Notes: generated by a model from the sequence alone, not told the origin. Shown: positions 1-8,148, numbered from the stretch's first letter. The stretch is 35,484 bases of DNA from Shewanella sp. TC10 (GCF_009663145.1 NZ_VKHR01000056.1:24-35507); one strand, 5' to 3'. Program-made: numbers and translations.

Positions 1-15
1 TTAATCGGGCATTTT

Positions 16-654
16 TTATTTGAACATTTGAGACATTAGCTTAAAAAACCATTGTTCAAGCTGATTTTGAGCATCAAAAACTAGCGCTTCATCGGTATCA
101 AATGGGCAAGTATCGCCAAAAGCATGCTGCAGTTGCTGTATTTGTTCAGCATTCCACTCTGGGTGAAACTGAATTCCTACCTGCCTTTGATGAACAAACA
201 TTTGCTGTGGCCAAGCTGTTGAATTTGCAGTGATGCTCACCTTAGAATCACAAAACTTAAACCCTTGATAATGCCACTGGGGCACTTGCATTACTTGATT
301 ATCAACCAGCTTTATTGGCAACCAACCTAATTCAGGTTCAGGTAGTGCGTGTAACTTGGCACCGAGTGTCGATGCCAATAACTGTGCGCCTAAACAGATC
401 CCGATGATAGGCATATTTTCATTTACAGCTTGCTTAATAAGGGTTTGTTCTGCTTGCATCCAAGCTGGATTTTCTACCACATCCATAGGGCCACCTAATA
501 TGATCAGCCCATCGACATTCATCAAATTGGGTAACTCATTATTTGGCGCCATAAAATGAACCAATTGGTGGCCATAAATATTAGCCCAATCAGTTATTCG
601 TCCTGCCCCTTCAGCTGGGTGATGGTGGATAACGGCTAAGGTGAGTTTTTGCAT
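16..654 (-). CDS. Class I glutamine amidotransferase (GMP synthase-like)
   Basis: This 212-residue protein has the class I glutamine amidotransferase fold, which releases ammonia from glutamine using a Cys-His-Glu triad. The nucleophile elbow GICLGAQ places Cys87, and the motif FHPEW gives His164 and Glu166. A GGPMDV segment near residue 55 is typical of the stand-alone GMP-synthase-like branch. No synthetase domain is attached, so the acceptor is unknown. Relatives include gamma-glutamyl hydrolase-like and uncharacterised amidotransferases. I place the start at the ATG at 654 because AGGAAA lies just before it; a longer reading would overlap the upstream gene. The upstream gene ends 13 bases earlier on the same strand, so the two are probably co-transcribed. 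Confidence 0.85.
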   Translation of the reverse strand: MQKLTLAVIHHHPAEGAGRITDWANIYGHQLVHFMAPNNELPNLMNVDGLIILGGPMDVVENPAWMQAEQTLIKQAVNENMPIIGICLGAQLLASTLGAKLHALPEPELGWLPIKLVDNQVMQVPQWHYQGFKFCDSKVSITANSTAWPQQMFVHQRQVGIQFHPEWNAEQIQQLQHAFGDTCPFDTDEALVFDAQNQLEQWFFKLMSQMFK

Positions 655-667
655 GTGCTTTTTCCTA

Positions 668-1381
668 TTATTGCAACTCGGCCGTTTCAAGGTAGATTTC
701 GATAAGCTGTTTAGGCGCTATAGATAAGCTTTTTGCTAACTCATCCTTGCTTGGATGTAACTTGCCTTTTAGTGGGACTGTCACCTGAGATACCTTGTTA
801 AATTGATGATTTAACATTCGTAAAAGGTGATCAGCCTCTGGGCGATTTTCAATTAATTTGATTAAAAACTGATGCTGACTTTGTGGATTGGCCCCAATCA
901 CTAAGTATTGCGCATTCGCTGCTTTATCTTGCTCAACCAGCATACTGAGTTCAGAGAAAATGATGACTTTATCAATGATAACCTGTTGATCGGTGAATCG
1001 ACTTATACCACCGCGCTCAAAATGCCCTTCCACAACATCAGCTTGTAATTGTGTAAGCCCATTATCTTGCGCTGGATGTAAACGCATTAAATCAAATGGC
1101 TTAGGCACAATGGTCCACAGCTGGTTAGCTTGGTGGGCTTGCTGTGTTAATTGTTGTTTTACGGTTTTATCAACTACAGGATCACTAAAGTGAAATTGCA
1201 TCACCATTTGCACATTATGGGGTTTATGGTACATGGGCAAATGTGATGCAAATAAGCCATCATTACCACCAAATATGGTCATGCCGTGGGTACCAAAATG
1301 GCTATTATTTGCCTGTAAAGGCGAAGAAAAAAGAGTGATGATTGCAATAAAGACAGTTGTAAAAAATACGGATTTGAACAT
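668..1381 (-). CDS. Secreted histidine-rich protein of unknown function
   Basis: I do not recognise this 237-residue protein. The N-terminus is a clear Sec signal peptide (hydrophobic residues 6-19, likely cleavage after SPLQA near residue 24), so it should act in the periplasm. The first part of the mature protein is rich in histidine (H28, H32, H47, H52, H55, H64), which could be a metal site, but that is inference. The rest is mixed alpha/beta-like with no motif I know. GGAG lies six bases before the ATG. It ends 13 bases before the amidotransferase gene, which suggests a two-gene operon. A weak hairpin (ATCTG 1393-1397 with CAGAT 1406-1410) sits just upstream. Confidence 0.75.
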   Translation of the reverse strand: MFKSVFFTTVFIAIITLFSSPLQANNSHFGTHGMTIFGGNDGLFASHLPMYHKPHNVQMVMQFHFSDPVVDKTVKQQLTQQAHQANQLWTIVPKPFDLMRLHPAQDNGLTQLQADVVEGHFERGGISRFTDQQVIIDKVIIFSELSMLVEQDKAANAQYLVIGANPQSQHQFLIKLIENRPEADHLLRMLNHQFNKVSQVTVPLKGKLHPSKDELAKSLSIAPKQLIEIYLETAELQ

Positions 1382-1775
1382 TTTCGGCTCCTATCTGGAA
1401 TTAGTCAGATGGGGCCGTCCCCGGATGAATATTTATTGGTCTATAACACTGAATAGCGATTTAACGAATAAACTGAGGTCGTCCTCAGAAACTATTTTAC
1501 TACAATCTACTAACAATTCGAAGTCATAGAATTAAATAGACGAAACGACAGATTTTTGATCAGCATATTGGGCAAGTTCAAGCGCAGCAAACTAGCCAAG
1601 CTGAATAAGTGCGATACTAAATAATTTACCAGCTCAAAAAGTCCAATGCAGTGAGAGGTTCTCATGTCATTGGGCTTTGTTGGTCTTACACTCATCAGTG
1701 GCTTTAACTACAAAGCCATTTATTGTATTTCGAATATACTCATACGTGATTGAATCGAAAATACATTTCTATTAC
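1382..1775. other. Intergenic region with no confident gene
   Basis: I see no convincing gene here. It must hold the promoter of the secreted-protein operon (read leftward). It also holds a small perfect hairpin, CTGAGG 1473-1478 with CCTCAG 1483-1488, and the larger inverted repeat at 1638-1678 listed separately. A second short inverted repeat, TGGCTTT 1699-1705 with AAAGCCA 1712-1718, follows. Short open stretches on both strands are AT-rich and lack ribosome binding sites. Confidence 0.5.
1638..1678 (-). terminator. Probable terminator of the DUF1330 gene
   Basis: An 11-bp stem (1638-1648 with 1668-1678, including one G-U pair) encloses a second 5-bp stem, TGAGA 1652-1656 with TCTCA 1660-1664. 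Read on the minus strand, the structure is followed by a short run of five T, about 100 bases past the DUF1330 stop codon. The distance and modest T run keep confidence moderate. Confidence 0.5.
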
Positions 1776-2078
1776 TTAGGCGAGATCATCTTTGCCTTCA
1801 ATCAAAAAATGCTCGCTTTTTGAGCCTGCAGTACGGGCTTTAAAATGTGGTGCGTATTCAGGATCATTCATAAAGTCGATTGCGGCCTGCTTTGATGGCC
1901 ACTCAATGACAATACGTAATGCTGAATCTTCACCTTGACCTTCTAAACGCTCATGACTGCCAGTTCGAGCAAGGTATTTACCACCGTATTGCGCCACTAA
2001 TTTGTTTGCAGGGCCAATGTAATCAGCAACCCAATCATCATTTGTTGGTGTTACGGCTAATACTGAATAATAAGTCAT
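1776..2078 (-). CDS. DUF1330 family protein
   Basis: This 100-residue protein has the DUF1330 (dimeric alpha/beta barrel-like) pattern. It opens MTYYSVLAVTPTN, carries YGGKYLARTG near residues 37-46, then VIEWPSKQAAIDFMNDPEY near residues 67-85. The family is small, cytoplasmic and of unknown biochemical function. The barrel fold is shared with monooxygenase-like and EthD-like proteins. I use the ATG at 2078 because GAGGAA lies about six bases before it and homology starts there; a longer open frame reaches 2174 but has no family-like sequence. It stands alone, with a candidate terminator about 100 bases downstream. Confidence 0.85.
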   Translation of the reverse strand: MTYYSVLAVTPTNDDWVADYIGPANKLVAQYGGKYLARTGSHERLEGQGEDSALRIVIEWPSKQAAIDFMNDPEYAPHFKARTAGSKSEHFLIEGKDDLA

Positions 2079-2639
2079 GTGATGTTCCTCTAGAGGGTTA
2101 TTTATGAGTATCAATGTTGTTTTCAGATTTAGAATTAACGCTCGAAACCTGATGTTTGTTTCAATGCTTAACAACTTGAAATCAATCTTAACATTGCAGT
2201 TGTGAATTGATAATTAAGCTTTCTGATGAATAACTTTATAGAATTTGTTGATAATTAAAACTTGAATTTAGGTAATTATCGTCTAGCGTGTATCAAGTTA
2301 TGACGGCCTGAGAAGGCGTTATTAAGGGCTTTAAGGAAAATGCTGTGGTTTTTTTATGCTGAAATGATGTCGGATTTCAATGAATTGAGATACGAGTCAC
2401 AATTTAAATCTATTTGAAACATAAGTTAGTCGACAGTTAGCGGGTTTAACATTATTTTATCGTCAGCCTACATTGAAGTTGATGTGGCAACTAACACTCA
2501 CCGTTAGTGCTACAAATAAAACGTTTACACCCTACCCAAACGCTTTCACTTGTTTTCAAACCCGTCTGTCTCGCAGAACGGGGAAGCACTTGTGGTGTGA
2601 ATTCTCTTAAATCTGTTTTAGTTGTTTCGGACAAATGAA
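2079..2639. other. Divergent intergenic region
   Basis: About 560 bases separate the divergent DUF1330 and BCCT genes. I see no gene. It must hold both promoters, but no clear sigma-70 box stood out. A hairpin in the likely BCCT leader (CCCGT-CTG near 2561-2568 with CAG-A-ACGGG near 2574-2582, one bulged base) is the best structural feature. A 7-bp inverted repeat (AACTTGA and TCAAGTT) lies near 2260-2305. Confidence 0.5.
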
Positions 2640-4592
2640 ATGAACAAACACTTCGATCTTATCGATAAACCGACTTTCTTCGGTGCGTTATTGCTGTTGT
2701 TTTCTGTTGTTACCCCGTTACTGATTTTTCCTAATGAAGGAGCCGAGTGGATTGCTGTTGCTAAGTTATTTATGACAGATAAGTTAGGTTTTGCTTATTT
2801 GGGCTTAGGATTAGCGGCCTTTTTCTTCATGATTTACATCGTTTTTTCTGATATCGGCCAGATTAAATTGGGCGATCCTGATGAGTCACCGGAGTTTGGG
2901 CTAGCATCTTGGGCTGCAATGCTATTTTGCGGCGGTATAGGTGCCAGTATCTTATATTGGGGAACCATTGAGTGGGCTTACTATTACCAAAATCCACCAT
3001 TTCAATTAGAGCCAGGCAGTGAAGAAGCCATACGCTGGGCAGCGACTTACGGTTTATTCCATTGGGGGCCGATTGCATGGTGTATTTATATGATCCCAGC
3101 CATTCCCATTGCTTACTTTTTCTATGTGCGTAAACAGCCTGTGCTTAAAGTGTCTGCGGCATTAATGCCAGTGATTGGTGAAGCCAACAGCTTTGGTAAA
3201 TTGGGTAAATGTATTGATGTGTTATTTATTTTTGGTTTACTAGGCGGCGCTGCAACCACACTGGGTTTAGCGGCGCCACTGATTAACGAAGGGATAAGCT
3301 ACCTTTTTGGTATTCCTGCGACCACCGGCAGTCAAATTATGGTGTTGATGCTGTGTACGGCTATCTTTGCTTATTCAGCTTATATGGGGATGGATAAAGG
3401 GATTAAGATTCTCAGTAATATAAATTTCTGGGGGGCATTAGGGTTATTGCTGTTTGTGCTTGTGTGTGGTCCAACTATTTTCATGCTAGAAACTGGCTTA
3501 GACTCCATTGGCCGAATGCTATCAAATTTCTTTGTGATGGCAACATGGGCCGAACCTTTTGGTGGTATGGGAACATTTGAAGATACTCACTTCCCTCAAG
3601 ACTGGACCATTTTCTATTGGGCTTGGTGGTTAGTATTTGCACCAAGTATGGGCTTATTTATCGCGCGAATTTCTCGCGGTCGCACCATTAAACAAATGAT
3701 TTCAGGAGCGGTGTTTTTCGGCTCGCTGGGTTGTTCGATGTACTTCATTATCTTAGGTAACTACGGGCTTTCATTGCAGTTATCGGGTCAACTGGATGTG
3801 GTGGGACTTTTAAACACAGAAGGGCCTACCCGAGCAATTTTTGCGATTTTAGAGCAATTGCCATTTAGTACCTTAGTTATCGCATTATTTACCTTATTGT
3901 GTGTGATTTTTACTGCTACAACATTCGATTCTATTTCGTACATTTTAGCGTCTGTGGTGCAAACTAATGTTACTGAAGATCCTATGCGGTGGAACCGTTT
4001 ATTCTGGGCGTTTACCTTATCGTTTATGCCATCTGCATTAATGTTTATGGGCGGCTTAGCTACACTACAAACCGCAGCTATCGTTGGCGGATTACCCTTG
4101 CTAGTGATTGCTGTCATGCTGATGATTTCAGGTGTAAAAGCAGCCATGTTGGATCTCAGTCATCAAGATGATTATGTTGATCCTGTGATTAATATTTCTG
4201 ATCTGCCTGATGTTGATCCATGGAGCAAAGAAGGACAAGCTTTGGCTCGTTTTGAACTCTTGCGGGACAATGCTATTGAAGCTGCCAATTCAGAGCGTGA
4301 AGCTAATGAAGCCATTTGGATGTTGAAAAAACAATTACGTCGAGAGGCTCTGTCGCGTGGTGAATCTAGTGTTGAGCTAGGTAATGCACCCGATGAAATT
4401 CTCAAGCAATTACAGCAACTCACTGAAGAAGTGACTAAAGCTAAAGAAAGCAAACTGGCAGCATCTGCATTAGCACAAGAAGCAAGATCATCTTTCAACG
4501 ATCTGATGCGTGAAAAAGTAGAACAAGAGCTGTTACTTGAGCAAGAAGAAGTAAAACTCGCGATTCAAGCAAGGCTAAACTCACAAGGGTAA
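2640..4592 (+). CDS. BCCT-family osmolyte transporter with coiled-coil tail
   Basis: This 650-residue inner-membrane protein belongs to the betaine/carnitine/choline transporter family. About 12 membrane helices fill residues 1-500. The family's tryptophan-rich signature begins at W322 (WTIFYWAWWLVFAPSMG) and runs into FIARISRGRT. The glycine-rich stretch in the third helix reads CGGIGAS (97-103), not the GMGIGL motif associated with sodium-coupled BetP, so the coupling ion is uncertain. Residues of about 525-650 form a charged, heptad-like helical tail (many E, K, A and L), a likely cytoplasmic coiled coil. I prefer ATG 2640 (GGA eight bases before) over an in-frame TTG at 2622. The substrate could be betaine, choline or carnitine; sequence alone does not decide. 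Confidence 0.9.
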   Translation: MNKHFDLIDKPTFFGALLLLFSVVTPLLIFPNEGAEWIAVAKLFMTDKLGFAYLGLGLAAFFFMIYIVFSDIGQIKLGDPDESPEFGLASWAAMLFCGGIGASILYWGTIEWAYYYQNPPFQLEPGSEEAIRWAATYGLFHWGPIAWCIYMIPAIPIAYFFYVRKQPVLKVSAALMPVIGEANSFGKLGKCIDVLFIFGLLGGAATTLGLAAPLINEGISYLFGIPATTGSQIMVLMLCTAIFAYSAYMGMDKGIKILSNINFWGALGLLLFVLVCGPTIFMLETGLDSIGRMLSNFFVMATWAEPFGGMGTFEDTHFPQDWTIFYWAWWLVFAPSMGLFIARISRGRTIKQMISGAVFFGSLGCSMYFIILGNYGLSLQLSGQLDVVGLLNTEGPTRAIFAILEQLPFSTLVIALFTLLCVIFTATTFDSISYILASVVQTNVTEDPMRWNRLFWAFTLSFMPSALMFMGGLATLQTAAIVGGLPLLVIAVMLMISGVKAAMLDLSHQDDYVDPVINISDLPDVDPWSKEGQALARFELLRDNAIEAANSEREANEAIWMLKKQLRREALSRGESSVELGNAPDEILKQLQQLTEEVTKAKESKLAASALAQEARSSFNDLMREKVEQELLLEQEEVKLAIQARLNSQG

Positions 4593-4791
4593 TAACCTAG
4601 TTTGAAACTGTTTATTTGCTTCAATCTATAAACCACTTTTTGCCTGATAAATCACTTTCAGGCTCTAGAGCCGCTAATGTGGCTAAAGTAAATCTAACCG
4701 CTGTAACTGATTAGCGATACTGAGCTAGTTTGGCGTTTAATCAAGAAAGTGCTGAGTGGCAAAAGAAGCTGGGATAGGTTAATTGAGGTAT

Positions 4792-4818
4792 AAAAAACGG
4801 GCCACTGGGGCCCGTTTT
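4792..4818. terminator. Bidirectional terminator between BCCT and C45 genes
   Basis: A perfect 10-bp GC-rich stem (4794-4803 with 4809-4818) has a five-base loop, flanked by six A on the left and four T on the right. It ends 11 bases before the C45 gene's stop codon read from the other side, and lies about 200 bases past the BCCT stop. It should serve the minus-strand gene best. Confidence 0.85.
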
Positions 4819-4829
4819 AAATGTCTAGC

Positions 4830-6008
4830 TTATTGGTTAAATAGCGCTTTGATATCGATATTAATCCACTGTGCGTCACTGCCCAAAGCAGGAAGTTTGA
4901 CTGACATTTGCAGTTTGTTTAAATCTGAGACCACTTGATAGTTGGTTAAATCAACATCTTGGTTTGTTGGTTTAGTCACCCCGCCATGCTCTTTAAAGCT
5001 GCCATCTTCATTATAAAGAGGTAAGTCAAAGATATCGCGCATTGCTGCCGCATCAATCTGACCAGCCTTTTCAGCATGAAGAGCCTGTAAATTCGCTAAT
5101 CGCTTGAGAGAGAAACTTTGCGTTTCACGTACACCAATCCCCCAGTCAGGATTTAAGAATGTATTTACGGTAACAAATGAGCTGGCACCTGTATCTGCAA
5201 CTCGCTTGCGGTTTTCTTGAATGACATTCTCATAAGAGCAGGCACTACCCTGACTATCAGCGACCATCCAAATAGACGAAACGTCAGTCTTAGCTGCTTG
5301 ATAGCGAAAGCTTAGTGCTTCTGCATTATCCGACTCAGCCATAAAGTCGAACACTGAGTTGAGGAAAGACGGCTTTTCAACTGATATGATATTGCCGCCC
5401 ATTGACGTACCATCATGTAAGTCTGTGTATACGCCTTTGTCATTAAAGCCTGTCACCATCCAAGTCCATCCAGGCCAGCTCACATTAGCAATACCATTTG
5501 AACCATCAGTTGGGTTATATACCGTGACATACACAGGGAAATCTAAAAAGATCTCACTCCAGTCCATGTTTCTGCCCACGATGGTACTGCCATCTGTTGT
5601 GCTTTCTCCCCATGCCGCTAAAGAAGAGCAACCTGAAAAAGAGTGAAGCTTTTGCAAGTAAATGGCCATTGGTCCACATTGATCAAGCACAATGACTTTT
5701 TCAACAGGCCAGCCTAATGCATCTGCCACGCCTTGAAAGTACTGTTTACGACGTGTCGTTAGCGAGATGAAAATGCGCGAACCAAACAACTTGAATGCTT
5801 CTTGCTGACTAATCAAGCCGCTGTTGATTTCTGCTTGAACTAGCTTGTCGTACATTGGCTGCATATGTTCTTTTGCTAAGTTGCCATATTGTTTACCCAT
5901 GTCGTACCAACTGCCATTTAGCTGTAAGACGTAAAGCATGTCTTCATTGGTTTTAAACATAGTGCCGTTTTCAAATTGTGCTTTTTGCGTAAGAGTTGAT
6001 GTATTCAT
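4830..6008 (-). CDS. C45-like Ntn hydrolase (choloylglycine hydrolase / acyltransferase type)
   Basis: This 392-residue protein resembles the C45 and choloylglycine-hydrolase-like Ntn families, which cleave amide bonds with an N-terminal cysteine. The likely nucleophile is Cys127 in SFSGCSSLAAWG, followed by TTDGSTIVGRNMDW (residues 137-150), the family's Asn/Asp-rich substrate loop. A region of about 126 residues precedes the cysteine, so it would need internal autoprocessing like acyl-CoA:6-APA acyltransferase. No signal peptide is visible. The substrate is unknown; lipid amides, penicillin-like amides and bile-acid-like conjugates are all possible. The ATG at 6008 follows GAGG by five bases. 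Its promoter shares a 23-base element with the UPF0126 gene upstream (see findings). Confidence 0.8.
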   Translation of the reverse strand: MNTSTLTQKAQFENGTMFKTNEDMLYVLQLNGSWYDMGKQYGNLAKEHMQPMYDKLVQAEINSGLISQQEAFKLFGSRIFISLTTRRKQYFQGVADALGWPVEKVIVLDQCGPMAIYLQKLHSFSGCSSLAAWGESTTDGSTIVGRNMDWSEIFLDFPVYVTVYNPTDGSNGIANVSWPGWTWMVTGFNDKGVYTDLHDGTSMGGNIISVEKPSFLNSVFDFMAESDNAEALSFRYQAAKTDVSSIWMVADSQGSACSYENVIQENRKRVADTGASSFVTVNTFLNPDWGIGVRETQSFSLKRLANLQALHAEKAGQIDAAAMRDIFDLPLYNEDGSFKEHGGVTKPTNQDVDLTNYQVVSDLNKLQMSVKLPALGSDAQWINIDIKALFNQ

Positions 6009-6047
6009 AGTGACCTCGTCATTAGTGGTGCTGGTTAAGTTGTGTAC

Positions 6048-6093
6048 ATAATATCGAGGTTTTTTTCATTCAAACAATTCAATATGACGGATG
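6048..6093 (-). promoter_or_regulatory. C45-gene promoter with shared upstream element
   Basis: Read leftward, the element starts CATCCGTCATAT at 6093 and runs to 6071. It overlaps a -35-like TTGTTT (6077-6072). After an 18-base spacer comes the -10 box TATTAT (6053-6048), about 40 bases before the start codon. The same element and spacing recur before the UPF0126 gene. Confidence 0.6.
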
Positions 6094-6104
6094 TGACTCG
6101 TCAA

Positions 6105-6248
6105 TTAAAGTTGGAATGAATCAATGAACCGTTTAGCAATGTGTTTAGGCTTACTGCCGAGCATCTCTTGAGGCACGATCAATTTGAAATGCGCTAGTAA
6201 AGCATTAGTTAATCGAGATTGAATAGAGCTGAAACTGATAGACGCAGT
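6105..6248 (-). pseudogene. Possible 3' remnant of a lost gene
   Basis: On the minus strand a frame is open for 65 codons and ends at the TAA at 6107-6105, but it has no plausible start. Its upstream part is the 11-bp repeat array. The last 46 residues look protein-like, for example LIVPQEMLGSKPKHIAKR followed by FIDSFQL. The fragment ends only 11 bases before the shared promoter element. It may be the tail of a regulator or enzyme gene lost by deletion, or simply chance; I cannot name a family. Confidence 0.25.
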
Positions 6249-6294
6249 GATTGAGCAGTGATTGAGCAGTGATTGAGCAGTGATTGAGCAGTGA
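6244..6294. repeat. 11-bp tandem repeat, 4.6 copies
   Basis: The unit GCAGTGATTGA is repeated perfectly from 6244 to 6294 (four full copies plus seven bases). It lies in the gap between the UPF0126 terminator and the C45 promoter. The copies are identical, so the array is probably young and able to change copy number by slippage. The unit contains no stop codon on the minus strand in any frame. Confidence 0.95.
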
Positions 6295-6350
6295 AATAGC
6301 AGTTAAAGATTGCAATTAAGAAGGGAAAGGTAGCAATGAAAAAATGATTA

Positions 6351-6380
6351 AAGATGACTCAGCAAACGCTGAGTCATCTT
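6351..6380 (-). terminator. Terminator of the UPF0126 gene
   Basis: A perfect 13-bp stem (6351-6363 with 6368-6380) has the loop AAAC. Read on the minus strand it lies 25 bases past the UPF0126 stop codon and is followed a few bases later by a run of six T. On the plus side it is flanked by seven G, which gives no plus-strand terminator. Confidence 0.8.
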
Positions 6381-6405
6381 GGGGGGGAATTTTATGAGCA
6401 GAGAA

Positions 6406-7041
6406 TTATTTCATGATCGCCCAGCTTGGCACTTGGAGATCTTTATTGATGGCGAGATGACGAATATACACGACGATTAAAATTGACACTATTGCACTCA
6501 CATTAGAAAAACTCGGCAAATAAGCGAGTACAACTGCATGTATTGTGCAGCCAAGTGCAACAGGTATTGCGTAAAGTTCTTTTGATAAAAATAACGTTTG
6601 TCTTTGTATCAGCATATCCCGAATAACGCCTCCGCCTATTGCGGTAATAACACCAAGAATAATCGGTGCAATTGGTAGCCCAAAGCCTAAACTCCACGCT
6701 TTTTCGGTCCCCTGAATCGCAAACATGGCGATGGCAACAGCATCAATATAAAGATAGATACGATTGATCTGTTTAATTTTAAATATCGGAAAGAATATAA
6801 ACCCAATAAGACAACTTAATATCGCAATCCAAATATATTGCATGTCTTCAGACCAAAAAACGGGAACATTTAATATACAGTCTCTAATTGTTCCTCCTCC
6901 GACTGCAGTGGTAATACCGAGTACTAGCACAGTGAAAACATCGGCTTTCTTTTCGCTGGCGGCAAATACTGCGGAAAGGGCGAATGCCGCAGTACCTAGC
7001 ACTGTAATTGTGCTGATGATCAAACTGGATGTGATATACAC
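6406..7041 (-). CDS. UPF0126 / TRIC-like membrane channel protein
   Basis: This 211-residue inner-membrane protein has the duplicated UPF0126 layout, about seven helices with two copies of a glycine-arginine motif. These are GGGTIRD near residues 48-54 and GGGVIRD near residues 136-142. The family is related to trimeric intracellular cation channels and includes E. coli YicG and YadS; some members have been linked to glycine uptake. The start deserves care. GAGGAG sits directly against an in-frame TTG at 7047 but six bases before a GTG at 7041, so I choose the GTG. It is transcribed away from a LysR regulator, with a shared control element in the gap. Confidence 0.85.
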   Translation of the reverse strand: MYITSSLIISTITVLGTAAFALSAVFAASEKKADVFTVLVLGITTAVGGGTIRDCILNVPVFWSEDMQYIWIAILSCLIGFIFFPIFKIKQINRIYLYIDAVAIAMFAIQGTEKAWSLGFGLPIAPIILGVITAIGGGVIRDMLIQRQTLFLSKELYAIPVALGCTIHAVVLAYLPSFSNVSAIVSILIVVYIRHLAINKDLQVPSWAIMK

Positions 7042-7094
7042 GTTCAACTCCTCAAAAACGTTTGTTTGTGGCTTTAGGTGGTTAATGGATGAAC

Positions 7095-7140
7095 ATCATA
7101 TCTAGGAGGCGGCATTACAAAGAATGCGATATGACGGATG
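7095..7140 (-). promoter_or_regulatory. UPF0126 promoter with shared upstream element and inverted repeats
   Basis: Read leftward, the element starts CATCCGTCATAT at 7140 and runs to 7118. It overlaps a weak -35 (TTCTTT). An 18-base spacer then leads to the -10 box TATGAT (7100-7095). The region also has dyad symmetry: TCATATC 7096-7102 with GATATGA 7128-7134, and GCATT 7112-7116 with AATGC 7123-7127. It lies between divergent UPF0126 and lysR, so it is a candidate LysR binding site. Confidence 0.6.
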
Positions 7141-7230
7141 CCATGCTCACTTATCTTCTCAGGCAAGTTGTTGCAATTTAAACGGTTAGTGTTAGCTTTG
7201 AAGTGTCACTCCATTGAGCTAGAGAGTTTT

Positions 7231-8148
7231 ATGAGCACCAGTATCGAACAGTTAGTTGCCTTTGTTACCGTCTATGAGCAGCGTTCGTTTAGCAAAGCTG
7301 CGGTGCAATTAGGAAAACATCGAACGACAACAGGGCAAGTGATTGCCAATATGGAAGATACCTTAGCGGTGGAGTTGTTCGAGAGAATTGGCCGAAACGT
7401 TGAGCCGACAGAAGAGGGGCACTTGCTATATCATTATGCTAAATCTACCATAGCCCAGTCAGATACCTTCGATAAAATTGCGTTAAGCCTTTCATTTGGC
7501 GGAATGGAAAGTGTTAACTTTGCCCATTCGAGTATTATTCCTCAGCCGATACTTGCAGCAATAAGAACTCAACTTGCTGAAGACTTTCCTAGTATGAAGG
7601 TTAACTTTTTAATAAGAAGCAAAACCGAGATTGAGCAAGGGCTTGAAAGTGGTGATATTCACTTTGGCTTAGTGAATATTGATCAGGCGAAAGGTATTTA
7701 CGGTAAAGATGTCACATTTATTGGTTACATGGAGCTAGTACCATTTGTAAAAAAAGGCAGTCCAATGTCTAAACTGCCTGCTTCAAAAGTATTGAGTGCA
7801 ATGAGAACATCTCGACAGTTTGTTCTGAGCACCTTTATTGAAGAGGGGTTGAAAGGCAAGATTGTGATTTCAGCCGATAACGAACAAATTGATCAATTTG
7901 CCTTGGCGGTGAAGTTAATTCAAACAGGACTAGGTTGGGGGTGGTTACCCAAAATGCTTAAAGAATCTCAGTATATTACTGATAATTTAGAGCCGGTTAT
8001 GCCCACTGAGCTTAAGCATGGGTTAAAGATTTCGTTTGCATTATGGAATCCTCACTCAAAACATATTTTGACGATTAAACAGTCTGTTATAAAAGCCATT
8101 GATGAGTATGTTGAGCACTATAAGGCACTGCAGAAAGAAGACGAGTAA
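7231..8148 (+). CDS. LysR-family transcriptional regulator
   Basis: This 305-residue protein has an N-terminal winged helix-turn-helix (residues 3-62: LVAFVTVYEQRSFSKAAVQL, then the recognition helix region and FERIGRNVEPTEEG) followed by a periplasmic-binding-protein-like effector domain. LysR proteins usually act as tetramers and often control the gene read divergently from their own, here the UPF0126 channel. I start at ATG 7231, where family homology begins and AGAGAG lies before it; the open frame extends further upstream without LysR-like sequence. The shared promoter element suggests the C45 hydrolase gene may be a second target. The effector is unknown. Confidence 0.88.
   Translation: MSTSIEQLVAFVTVYEQRSFSKAAVQLGKHRTTTGQVIANMEDTLAVELFERIGRNVEPTEEGHLLYHYAKSTIAQSDTFDKIALSLSFGGMESVNFAHSSIIPQPILAAIRTQLAEDFPSMKVNFLIRSKTEIEQGLESGDIHFGLVNIDQAKGIYGKDVTFIGYMELVPFVKKGSPMSKLPASKVLSAMRTSRQFVLSTFIEEGLKGKIVISADNEQIDQFALAVKLIQTGLGWGWLPKMLKESQYITDNLEPVMPTELKHGLKISFALWNPHSKHILTIKQSVIKAIDEYVEHYKALQKEDE

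Noticed and set aside
1510..1695. Minus-strand 61-codon frame before DUF1330's end
   Set aside because: It runs through the probable terminator hairpin, lacks a ribosome binding site and looks like AT-rich noise.
3788..4147. Minus-strand frame of 119 codons inside the BCCT gene
   Set aside because: It is antisense to a clear transporter gene and has no family-like sequence.
6381..6387. Run of seven G beside the UPF0126 terminator as a phase-variable tract
   Set aside because: It lies outside any coding region and outside the promoter boxes, so there is no reason to assign a switching role.
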